Source: Pelodera strongyloides
Taxonomy: Eukaryota > Nematoda > Chromadorea > Rhabditida > Rhabditidae
Reading direction: 5' to 3'
Assembly (NCBI GenBank): GCA_036852015.1
Contig: JAANDG010000639.1
Coordinates: forward strand, 17,503 to 81,502
DNA: 64,000 bases
In this document: positions 34,301 to 44,200 of the stretch, in pieces
Numbering within the stretch: the stretch's first letter is position 1
Layout of the letters: the number at the start of each line of letters is the position of its first letter
The notes under the pieces: generated by a model
The model's database searches: none
What the model was told of the DNA's origin: nothing
Seen by the model: only the letters and a program-made list of their open reading frames with translations
Position numbers and translations under genes: made by a program

Positions 34301-37169
34301 TTATGAAATGCGTACATTTTAGAAAGCTCCACAAGGTGTCGGGGACAGGGTCTACCTGGGTATTCTACCGTCGTCGAAAGCCCACTGGATGACAGCGTGC
34401 AAGTGTGTTAAAGAAAAGGTGAGTCTCGGGTGAGCAAGTGTGTCAAAGAAAGGTGAGTGTCGGATGAGCAAGTGTGTCAAATAAAAGGTGAGTCTCGGGT
34501 GAGCAAGTGTGTCAAAGAAAGGTGAGTGTCGGATGAGCAAGTGTGTCAAAGAAAAGGTGAGTCTCGGGTGAGCAAGTGTGTCAAAGAAAGATGAGTGTCG
34601 GATGAGCAAGTGTGTCAAGGAAAAGGTGAGTGTCGGATGAGCAAGTGGGTCAAAGAAAAGGTGAGTGTCGGGTGTGCAAGTGTGTCAAAGAAAGGGTGAG
34701 TGTCGGGTGTGCAAGTGTATCAAAGAAAAGGTGAGTGTCGGGTGAGCAAGTGTGTCAAAGAAAAGGTGAGTGTCGGGTGAGCAAGTGTGTCAAAGAAAAG
34801 GTGAGTGTCGGGTGAGCAAGTGTGTCAAAGAAAAGGTGACTGTCGGGTGAGCAAGTGTGTCAAAGAAAAGGTGAGTGTCGGGTGAGCAAGTGTGTCAATG
34901 AGTGTCGGGTGAGCAAGTGTGTCAAAGAAAAGGTGAGTGTCGGGTGAGCAAGTGTGTCAAACAAAAGGTGAGTGTCGGGTCCTAATATTCGAGGAGAACG
35001 TTAGATTTCTATGTGCGAACAAACTGACAATGAGACATAGTCCCTAGCAAGTGAGCCTAGAATAGAGTTAGCGCAAACTGCAAGCAACTAGAGTTTTTGA
35101 TGTCTCAGTAAATTATTGAACAACAGGGGAATACCCCTTTACGGAGTACATTGTACATGTATTTAGGGCGGCTGGATACACATTCAAGAGCTCGTTGATC
35201 CGAAAAGGAAACCACTGGAGCGAACCGATTCAATGAAGAAAACGGAGAGAAAGTAAATAATAATCGTCTTATTAAATTTATTGGAATTTATTGATTCGAC
35301 CATAGTTGTAGTTTGTAGCTAGCATAAAAGAGTTAACTTGAGGAACTGTTATAAGAAAAAATGCTTTAATGGCAATGAAGGAAATCTTGCCTTCTATAAA
35401 CTTTCATTGTAGAAATCGATTTATTGAGATTGTCAAAACTGGAATCGATCGATGAACAAAAGCCGACTGGAAAGGCCGCAGAAAAGCAAGAAAACGGAGA
35501 AAACGGAAAAGCGGACCAACCCAACGGAAAAGGTTGCTCATTCAGTTTCTCAATCGAGTTTGAAATAGAAAAAAATAACGCGACTATATGGCAAGTTTGG
35601 AGTTGGTTGAATTGTCATGAAAACTACGTTTCTAGTTTATTATATTGCAAATGATCCAGTCAAATGATTAATCTGTCGTTCTGACCTTCTCATGTTTAAT
35701 AGGATAGACGTAACAAAAAAGTAATCAGAAACACGCAAAATAAAATGTGTACTGGCCGGTTTTTGAAACGCATCGAGTACACCATCATTCTTATGCAACT
35801 TATGTCCAGCTAAATTCGAGCAACTTACCATAAATACGCAAGAATTCAGTTGTCCACGATGCGTTTCAAAAACCGGCCGGTATTTCGCTTTCATTTTTTT
35901 TAGACGAAGCTCCAAAATTGCGGCGAAAATTGTCTCGATCAGCATCGATCGTCGAGGAAATTGAAAATAAAATGTTCCCGCCGCCAACGGTATGATTTTA
36001 GAAACGAGGGTCAATCCAGTTGGTGTGATGGTTAACATCGGCCTTTGGGGTTTTCAGTGGTTTCGCAGTTTTTTTTTGTGTTACCCGATTTATGGGACTG
36101 TCAAATGGTGTTCGTAGACGTGAAAATCAGGGAGCTTTCTCGACTTTCTATTATGAACGTCGCAACTTTGGTTACCGACGTAACACTGTACAGTTTACGT
36201 CGTGTACTTCCAGATACATCCTGATTTCTTGGAGTCTTGGGCGAGAATGCAACAGCACATCAAGGATTTCACAATGGAACTCGCTGAGAGGTGGGCTTTA
36301 AAGCGAAATACCGACGGTTTTTGAAACTCATCGTGGACAACTGAATTCTTACATATTTATGCTAATTTGATCGAATTAGCTCGATTTTTTATTCTAATTT
36401 ATGTTCATTTGCATACTCTGCATAAAAATGCTGGTCTATTCGATGTGTTTCAAAAACTGGCCGGTTCACATGAAACGCTTACAGAAAAGAAGTATTTTTA
36501 CAGAGTTGTGTTTTCTATATATGTCCTCTTAGATATTCATTCGTTCATTTTTTTAAAGTGGTGCAATGTTAACCTTAGGCGCCATTGGTGCGTTTCTAGC
36601 GTAGAATCTGACACAAGTTTTGGTTTCAATATACTATGAGTCATGCCGCTTTGAAAATAGTTGCTTTTCAGTTGTTGCCGTTTTATGAACAACATCAACG
36701 TTGTGGACGGAACTTATTCAATCGAGATTAGAAATGTGATAACTTTGCGTGCTAGGACAACAGCAAAACCACAGGTGCGGAATATGGTTTTATGTTATAA
36801 ATATACTCAAACATTAGAGAGTACCATATCTGGATATATTATCAACCCTTTACCTCTATCATAAGCCCGAATTTGACACCTGGGATTTGGCTTTTTTCAC
36901 TTTTGCGTTTTTATGATGGGGCACCGATAGGTAAGATACATGCATTCTATCCCCAACAGAAAAAAATGCACATTGATCCGGCGCTCTATACCGTACCTTA
37001 TCAGGATCACATCGTCGTCGATCTCTATACAACACTCCACCTCGACGAACCGCAACGCCCGCGAAGAAACCCGAGACGGTGGGAATCAATAGAGGCATCT
37101 ATTCTAGATGAGATGAAACAAAGCGATGAACTTGCCAAACAGAAGTCAACAGAGGAGGATCCACGCTGA
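31384..37169 (+). CDS. TYW2: TYW2-like tRNA wybutosine-synthesis aminocarboxypropyl-transferase
   Basis: TYW2 transfers the 3-amino-3-carboxypropyl group of S-adenosylmethionine onto the wyosine precursor at G37 of tRNA-Phe. Exons: 31384-31441, 31860-31924, 32314-32449, 32817-32970, 33284-33393, 33800-33957, 34323-34418, 35167-35252, about 35429-35532, 35904-35989, 36214-36290, 36672-36774, 36960-37169; 480 codons. Family signatures: LPKKWEKHGNMVVFP, HGWVEHTDERGIRYVYD, GLGYFAFPW (Rossmann motif I, about residue 173), HALDWDEDSCEAL (motif II), DRVYLGILPSSKAHW, GGWIHIQELV, and C-terminal MHIDPALYTVPYQDHIVVDL. The glycine-rich motif reads NIMSGLGYF where I expect DLYAGIGYF. The 35252/35429 junction is the least certain: its acceptor (ttattgag) is weak. 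The C-terminus adds a charged tail of about 40 residues. The gene converges on the EML gene. Start chosen at the first ATG after a tttcag. Confidence 0.9.
31600..31783. mobile_element. MITE family C copy, in TYW2 intron
   Basis: CCAGTATTGTACCTACTTTT at the left and GGTACAATACTGCTTTAA at the right, with inverted GCAAATTT arms around CGGAAGCTTCGAACGGGCACC. It lies in the intron between the first two exons. Confidence 0.88.
32126..32296. mobile_element. MITE family B, near-perfect palindrome, in TYW2 intron
   Basis: Ends TTAA|AGCGAAATGCTAGCCCC and GAGGCTGGCATTTCGCT|TTAA. The arms, about 75 bp each, pair almost perfectly around a GCGATCGTCCACGGCAATCG centre. The right end is about 18 bp from the acceptor of exon 32314-32449. 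Confidence 0.95.
32516..32691. mobile_element. MITE family A copy, in TYW2 intron
   Basis: TTTTAAAGCGAAATACTCTCC at the left; right end decayed to AACCGGCCTCTTTAAC. Orientation is opposite to the 33600 copy. Confidence 0.9.
33187..33271. repeat. Interstitial telomere-type repeat (TTAGGC)n at a 3' splice site
   Basis: About 14-15 CCTAAG units, four of them CTTAAG or TCTAAG variants. The tract ends about 12 bp before the acceptor (cctatttag) of TYW2 exon 33284-33393. Confidence 0.95.
33600..33781. mobile_element. MITE family A copy, in TYW2 intron
   Basis: TTAAAGCGAAATGCCGGACGG at the left and GCCGGCCGGAATTTCGCTTTAA at the right. The right end is about 18 bp from the acceptor of exon 33800-33957. 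Confidence 0.92.
33990..34141. repeat. Dispersed inverted-end repeat (TTGGAAACCCCATAA)
   Basis: Starts TGTGGTTTCCAAGTATTC and ends GATACTTGGAAACCCCATAA, so the ends are inverted. The right two-thirds match 15650-15762. Confidence 0.75.
34396..34980. repeat. 35-bp minisatellite built from the TYW2 5' splice site
   Basis: About 17 units of 34-35 bp, typified by GCAAGTGTGTCAAAGAAAAG|GTGAGTGTCGGGTGA (bar marks the splice position). The first unit contains the true end of exon 34323-34418 (codons for CKCVKEK) and its gtgagt donor; later units repeat both. Early units alternate 34 and 35 bp with GTCTCGGGTGA and GTGTCGGATGA endings, suggesting duplication of a dimer; later units are more uniform. 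Confidence 0.97.
35752..35892. mobile_element. MITE family A copy ending at a TYW2 acceptor
   Basis: ACTGGCCGGTTTTTGAAACG at the left (TTAA end lost) and ACCGGCCGGTATTTCGCTTT at the right, then directly tcattttttttag and exon 35904-35989. Confidence 0.88.
36297..36466. mobile_element. MITE family A copy beginning at a TYW2 donor
   Basis: TTTAAAGCGAAATACCGACGG starts 6 bp after the end of exon 36214-36290 (donor gtgggc). The right end is cut at AAACTGGCCGGTT. Confidence 0.9.
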
Positions 37170-37263
37170 TTCTTTATTTTATTCGGAGAATGATAGCCCA
37201 AAGGGGGGGGGGCTGGTTCTTATGCCATGTCTTTAAATTATTTTTTTTCTTGTCTCTCTGTAT

Positions 37264-37279
37264 TAGCTTTCTCTTATTC

Positions 37280-37331
<52 letters not shown>

Positions 37332-37341
37332 CTCTCTCTTT
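37264..37341. repeat. (CT)n microsatellite
   Basis: Near-pure CT over about 75 bp. Confidence 0.95.
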
Positions 37342-37508
37342 TGCTTTCTTTGTTTCTTTACGTCATTGGGTGAGGAAAAGAGTGACGATAGGTAGTTTCT
37401 CACTTCGACCATAAGTACTTTTTAGCAAAAGTTAATATCTGTAAGATCAAGTTCGCTAACACAATTGATTGTGAACCGTAGAAACACAGAACCACAAAAC
37501 TGTGAATT

Positions 37509-37677
37509 AAACGGAAATACCGGCCGGTTTTTGTAACGAATCGTGGGCAACTGAACACTTACGTATATATATATATATATGCCAATTTTGTCTTCTAATT
37601 TACGTTCATTTGCATAACCTGCACAAGTATGCTGATGTACTCGATATGTTTCAATAACTGGCCGGTAGCTCGCTTTA
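37509..37677. mobile_element. MITE family A copy
   Basis: AACGGAAATACCGGCCGG at the left and CTGGCCGGTAGCTCGCTTTA at the right; an (AT)n run has expanded in the body at 37564-37580. Confidence 0.88.
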
Positions 37678-37718
37678 TGTTTCGAATATCAATATATGTA
37701 TACACGGTTTTGAAATGA

Positions 37719-37873
37719 TATTAGCCCGTATTCTCGGGACGCCGGAAATGTTCCGTTGGGGAACTCATTTGTATGCAAATTTTTCTTCAAGGTATTCTAT
37801 ATAGTCGAGAAATTTGCACACAGATGAGTTCCCCAACGGAACATTTCCGTCGTCCCGAGAATACGGGCTAATA
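37719..37873. mobile_element. Palindromic foldback element (155 bp)
   Basis: ATTAGCCCGTATTCTCGGGA at the left and its complement at the right. Inner arms GGAAATGTTCCGTTGGGGAA and complement enclose a short TTCTTCAAGGTATTC loop. Single copy in this window. Confidence 0.85.
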
Positions 37874-38232
37874 TATATTCCAGTTCTAACTCAAAGACAG
37901 CACCTTTTCACTAGAACCTGAGTTACATATGCACTTTGTGAAACGTATTACGTATACTGTTACTAAATTATTGGGGTGTTTCTAGTTTTGAGATTACTAA
38001 CTTTCCTTTTTTTCTTTTTTTTATGGGCCTGACACTTTAAGCCAAGATTTGAATTTGAGTTTTAACTAAAAAAGTTACAAACTTTGTGATTTCATAATGA
38101 GACTTGCCTTGTGGTTAAACTATTGAGTTAATTCCAAATTATTGACAAATTGTAAAACCTTGCGAATTAATTTGATAAATACTTTTTACAATTTAAATGT
38201 GTACTTTATGCGATGTGCTAATGGCGGTATAT

Positions 38233-38238
38233 TTTATT
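38233..38238 (-). terminator. Polyadenylation signal of the EML gene
   Basis: AATAAA on the minus strand, 17 nt beyond the stop codon at 38255-38257. Confidence 0.7.
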
Positions 38239-38254
38239 TACAACGCATTTTCGG

Positions 38255-41200
38255 CTAGTTGCCCAATCTCCATTTTATTAGATTATTCTCGGCAACCGTG
38301 ATGAAATGCCGCTCGTTCGCGAAAACGACACGAGAAACACGCGAGGTGTGCGCCCGCATCTCGTGGAACCCGGCCTGAAATGTCGCCTCTTGAAGGAAAT
38401 TATCTGAATGGGCAAAGCGATACAATTGTTTATGTGAATGGACTAATATTTAAAAAAAGACAATTTAGGCGTATAAAAATTTCTCAACATCGACATGTGC
38501 TCAGACAATTATATTGAAGCTAAAGCTTGGAAGCATGTATCGTCAAATCCTTCAATATATCACTGGCAGTAGTTTTACTTACAGTCACACTTTGCACAGG
38601 TGCGCAGTACAGTCTCAGGCTTCCATCTAATTGTCCAGCAATTAATAAATCCTTTGTCTTGTTGCAACACGTCTCCGTAGTATGTGGTGATGAATGAAGT
38701 ACGAGAGCACTCTAAAGTAGAAATGAAAATACAAAATTGCACTGGTTATGGTTATGGAGCCTTCTAAAATGTTTAACGTTGTGGAAATATCATGAATTTG
38801 TAAATATTTCGAAGGTCTAAATTGATTATGCACAATGGCTAGTGAGAAGCACATTATAAGGGACAGAATTAGCTTCTTATGGATATGCCAGCATGATGCG
38901 CGTAATTTATCAAATTTGCCAGTTTTTTTTTTGTTACCTCAAAGCTCAATCCACATTTCACAGAATTCCAGTTCACATCACGCATCTCCGAACCGTTTAA
39001 TGCCTCGCCACGCTTATTATCTGAAAATTACTTCATTTTTTTGTGGGCATTCTTTCAAGATAACGTCTCGGAAACGACTCAAAAAACTTGTAAAAATGCA
39101 CTGTCCGTCAGGTTGTGTTTTTCAGAAATTTAGAAGAAACGTACAAAAAGCAAGCGAGGGCGCTTCCGTGTTAATCCTAATATGCTCTCCATCTGCTGAC
39201 CAATCAACTTTCACAACTGGAGACAGGAGTCCGGTTATGCGTGCGGTCTGCGCTAACTTCCTTGTTGAATCTAACTTGTAGATAATCGTCGTGTTATCCT
39301 AAACAAACCACAGGAAAGTGAAAATCCCGATATTGTCCCGATTATTTCCCAAAACCCCGAGTTTGCCCGATTTTTTTCCAAAAAAAAACCATTTCGCTCC
39401 GATCAGGGTCCGATTTTTGAGGGACTTGACCGGGACGAAATTGGGGTTTTTGCTTTCCCATGCTTGGGCAGTAAAGGATACGAATATGGATAGAGCTAAA
39501 CGACAAAAAGTGGACTCTTTCCTGCTTTTCAATATCTCATTTTGCGATAAGGTTTATATAAATAGTTTATTGAGGATATACAATTAACACATCTCAAAAG
39601 GTGACCCTAAGATGTTTGCAAAGAAGAACACATTCAGGAGCTCTTCTGTGCGCATTACATTAGTATTTGTTTAAATAAAAAGTTGATTCAGCTAAAAATT
39701 ACAGCACCTTCGCAGCGACGAGAACCAATCCGCCTGTGGGAGCGAATTCGAGGGCGCTGATTGGCTGATCAGCAACTTTCACTTCGTGTACTGTATTCCT
39801 TGTAGAGGAGTCGATCAATATCACTTTTCCTGCTGACGTACCAGCACCAATTATTGAACCGCAGGGTGAAAATCCAATTTGCGTTATTCCAACCTGTAGA
39901 TAAGGGAAATAATTTAAACTCGTAAAGCGTAAAGTCAAACATTCTAATTTGCTTTCCCCTCCTACGTACTGTAATTAGATCTATTATTTGAGCTGCTAAT
40001 TACCTAACAGTATGTCGAACTATCCTACTATTCATTGGTACTTCGGCGGGGTTCAAAGTTGAAAGTTCATTCCTTGTTTTCACAAAGATATTGTTCATTA
40101 TAACTGTTAAACTAGCAGAACATCATGATTATTTTCCACAAGTAGCAACTTACTAACTTCTGTATTCTTGTTCCACAAAGCGGTATTTGTTTCCAAATCG
40201 TACATTTTTAATTGGCCGTCAACTGATGCCGAGATAAACTTTGGTACGTGGGGATGTACGCAAACACTTGAGATGTCTTCCGAGTCAGCCTAGGATAAGT
40301 TTTTACTTCATTTTTGTAAGAGTTATATAAAATTTGGCACAAGAGACTTGGTTTGCTGTACTAAGCAACAATGAAGAGTGAGTTTATTTTCTTATAGCCA
40401 TATCAACTATCGAAAAGGAACGGACATTTTCACGTAAGTAACACGTAAGTATTTGCTACCAGATTACCAAACTACGTGCTCCGGGGCTTTTTTTCTGAAA
40501 AAGTCGCAAGTTTGAGAAGAGGATAAACGGAACGCACTTGGATAAGGTACTTGAAGCCCATCTTCATATCGCCAGCGATAATTTGATTTTGTGAAGTACC
40601 AATCAATAGTCCAGATGCCGACGTACCAACTATCGATCGCACGATCCCAGCATCATCAGGAAGCTGATAAAATAATTAATGAAATCAATCAATTCTATAG
40701 TTTACAGTTTGGAAGTTGTATTATGGGTAACGAGTATTTGATCGATAGAATACGCTTGTACTGTATCTAAAGGATTCCCAATCTTTGACACGATATGATT
40801 AGTACAAATGAAGCCCGCCATGGAAAAGGGTAATTTTAGCTCTGTCAATAAGCTTATAGTTAGTTAATCGTAGAGGACGAAAAAAATTTAATAGTAGTGT
40901 AAGTTCTGTTCACCTTTCTTTAAAGGATCAGGCCCATTTCAAATGACCCCTATTTTTGATGATTCCATCTGATTCTTCATGTCATATATAGTAGGATACG
41001 ATATTTTTCTAATTTTCAAGCGCAAAATTCACGCAGTATTCGGCAATTCATGGGGTCTCGATGTATTGCAAAAACAGCGCATTTTGCTTCCAAGTATCAA
41101 ATTGCATCTCGTGTACAATATTGCATACACCTTTGAAAGTTAGAAAATGCACCATTGATAATACTAGAGGAGGCGAAAATGCACAGTTTATGCACGCTCC

Positions 41201-44200
41201 CAAAAAAATAGTCCTGTGGCGACCGCCGCGGGACCATTTTTTGGCGGTCTGTAGTTGTTCTCGTGTAGTGCCAATCTACGGTAATTAAAGCCATACTTGG
41301 AAGCAAAAATCTGCAAATTTTGCCATACATCGAGACCCCATTACCATTGCCAGTCATACCCAACTATTTATCGCAGTTGTCACGCCCCCTTCGCGCTAAT
41401 TGGGCAATATGCTATATTGGGCGTGGCAATTGCGATATTGGCCAATCAGCGCGAAGGGGCGTGTAAACTGCGATAAATAGTTGGGTATGACTGCCCACGG
41501 TAAATTGCCGAATAGTGCGTGAATTTTGCGCTTGAAAATTAGAAAAAAAATTCAACCTACTATATTTGAAACGGAGAATCCGATGGAGTCATCAAAAATA
41601 GGGGTCATTTGAAATGGGCCTGACCCTTTAAACGTTTGTGAAACGTACACAAAAAAAAACACGCCAAAAAACAGTGCACAATCACATGGACAAGGGAACG
41701 CTATTGTCCAGCATGCATTTGAAAAACCGGCCGGTATTTCGCTTTAAAAGTACCTGAGCTGGTCCAGCAACCCTAACGAAATCCGTCGAGTCCCATTCAA
41801 TTACGCGTTTGTCCTTGCCTCCGCTGAGTATGTGACCCATACTGTTCGTTGCTAAAATCTAAGTTTTAGCAAAAAAACACTTATGTTAGCTTTCATAAGT
41901 TACCGTTATTGGACTGAAAAAGACGAGCAAAAACCAAAAGGTGTATACTGTATACAATAACGTTCAATTATGAACAAGTTGTAACAAATAGTGGAATTAA
42001 TAAAGTTAAAGGATCGCAGTCACTACAAATTCGTATTTTTTATTCGCTTTTCATTAATTGTTCAAGTATGTGAAGAAAACGACGATTCCAGCGCCAAAGT
42101 ACGGCAAAACGAACTCAGGGAGAGAAATCCCTGTTTATGACTTTTACTTATATACCGTAGTTTATAATTGCCCGTATAGAGTTTCATAATAAATACCCTG
42201 CAGTGATAAACCACGCGCCAGGTGTAACACTGCAGGCTGTTCACTCTCCAAGTACCCCTGGCAATTGCATATATGCACCGGCGTCGGTCATTTATCAAAA
42301 CTCATTCTCATTGATTTCTCTCCCTGAGTTCCATTTTATGTGGATTTTTATGGGTTGCATATTGTTTTATAAATCTGCTTGCATCTAATAAAAATCGAAT
42401 AAAAAAGTTGATTTTGAAGTGACTGCCTTCCTTTAAAGCGAAATACCGGCCGGTTTTTGACACGCATCGTGGACAACTGAATTTTTACGTTGTTCATTTG
42501 CATAAGCTACATAAGGATGCTGATCTACTCGATGTGTTTCAAGGACCGGCCGGAATTTCGCTTTAAACGCGAAAGGATCGCCTGAATAATAATGCACGCT
42601 TACCAATAGCAAATACTCCTCCAGGATGAACTCCGTGTGCTGATTTTAATAGTTTCCCCGTCTCGATATCCCATAGAGAAATGGTTCCGTTAGAGTCACC
42701 GGAGACAACTCTCTGAAAAATTATCAGCATTGGTGGCGCAGTGGTTGGTTGGTGCTTGCAGCAGCGTGACGAGGGTTCAATTCCACTTACAATTTTGTCC
42801 ACATCGTGTGAGCATAAATCCTTACCTTCTATGAGTTTATTTCTACAAAATATATATAATAACAGACGATATTGATTTTCTTGGGATTTGCTCTTACAAG
42901 TCCTCACTACTATATAAACGTATAAACATACGTGCCAATTTATAAATATAACAATTTAAACAACTATAAATTTAGTCAAAAGAGCTAGAGATCAAAGTAC
43001 AAAGTGAGTAAGTTATCGATTACCTGGTCCTCGGTGGGCGTGGCGGCTAGGATGTACTTTGGCTTCTCGCGACCATCAAAAACGGCCACTGTTTTGTTCA
43101 AAGTTGCATTATGAGGATTGAAGGTCCAGAAGTTGAAGTGTCCCTTTCCATACTGTACGATTCGATTCGGAGTCGTAGAATGAAAAGCGATGGAGAAGGA
43201 AATATCGTTCGAACTCTAAAAAATACCGTAGTTGGAGGTAAAATGGTCAGGCTTCAGAGGCCGTATTCACCAACATGCAGGGAGCCCTCCCTGGTCTCCC
43301 CAGGGAGCCAAAGCGAGTGCGGGAGCAGAGGAGATTCAGAGCCCTCATGTTCCTAGGGAGGGCTCCCTGTGAGTTGATGAATACGGCCTCAGATTAATGA
43401 TCAGCAGAAAACGATCGTAGCACACGCTCTGGCCATTCAGTTTATTTATTTATTCTATAAATAAATTCTATAAATAAACTAAGGTGAGCTAAAAAAGGTT
43501 ACAAAACATGAAAGAATGTATGTAACAATGTAGGCGCAATGCTTAGAACGGGAAAAGAATTATCAAAAATAAATTATTTTTAGAAATTAGGGAGAAATTT
43601 GTTAATGAATTGAATCTTTTACCTTTGCTTCAGCCACTTTCGTTCTCTTTTCCCATTGCCAAACCGATAAACAGTGATGGAATCCTTCGTCGACACACGC
43701 CAGATATGCTGTAATAAAATCTTCTTTAAGGCCGTATTGTATCTAATTTGGGAAATTTGCATATGAATGATACGCATTTCCCATGTATCCTATGCACATT
43801 TTTGGTACCCGTCCAAAGCTTCCGGCACCAAATTTACATAGGATGCGTAGGAATAGAATATGCGTATCGTATGATATGCAAATTTCCCAAAGTAGGTACA
43901 ATACTGCTTTAGAATTCCATTTAATACCTGAAATGCAGAGAACCAGGCCTACGCCCAATATAGGTTTTTGTATATGGTTTAGTAAACTGGTTGCGTCCGT
44001 TTGGTGTATGAAGCCCATCGTTGCCGTTTACCAAAAAAAACAGTGAAAAACAAAATAATAAATTCGAAACTCACTTCCAGAGTCCGTTGTAGAGAAAGCC
44101 AGACAAGATATTGATTTTTCAAATGAATTATCCAACACACCAAGGACGCAAAGAGTGGATAGTGTGACGGAATCCCAGATGCGGATATGAGCCTTAAAAC

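Larger units (their letters stand above)
37170..38254. other. Intergenic region between convergent TYW2 and EML genes
   Basis: Contains a G run (37203-37212), a CT tract, one family A MITE and one 155-bp palindromic element. No clear AATAAA was found for TYW2. Confidence 0.6.

Noticed and set aside
34352..34618. Minus-strand frame of repeated THLLIRHSPFFDTLAHP units
   Set aside because: It is the antisense of the minisatellite.
34396..34980. CRISPR-like array
   Set aside because: Units are contiguous with no unique spacers, in a eukaryotic intron.
35424..37169. A separate uncharacterised gene downstream of TYW2
   Set aside because: Splice phases connect it to the preceding exons and its last exon carries the TYW2-type C-terminus (YQDHIVVDL), so it belongs to the same gene.
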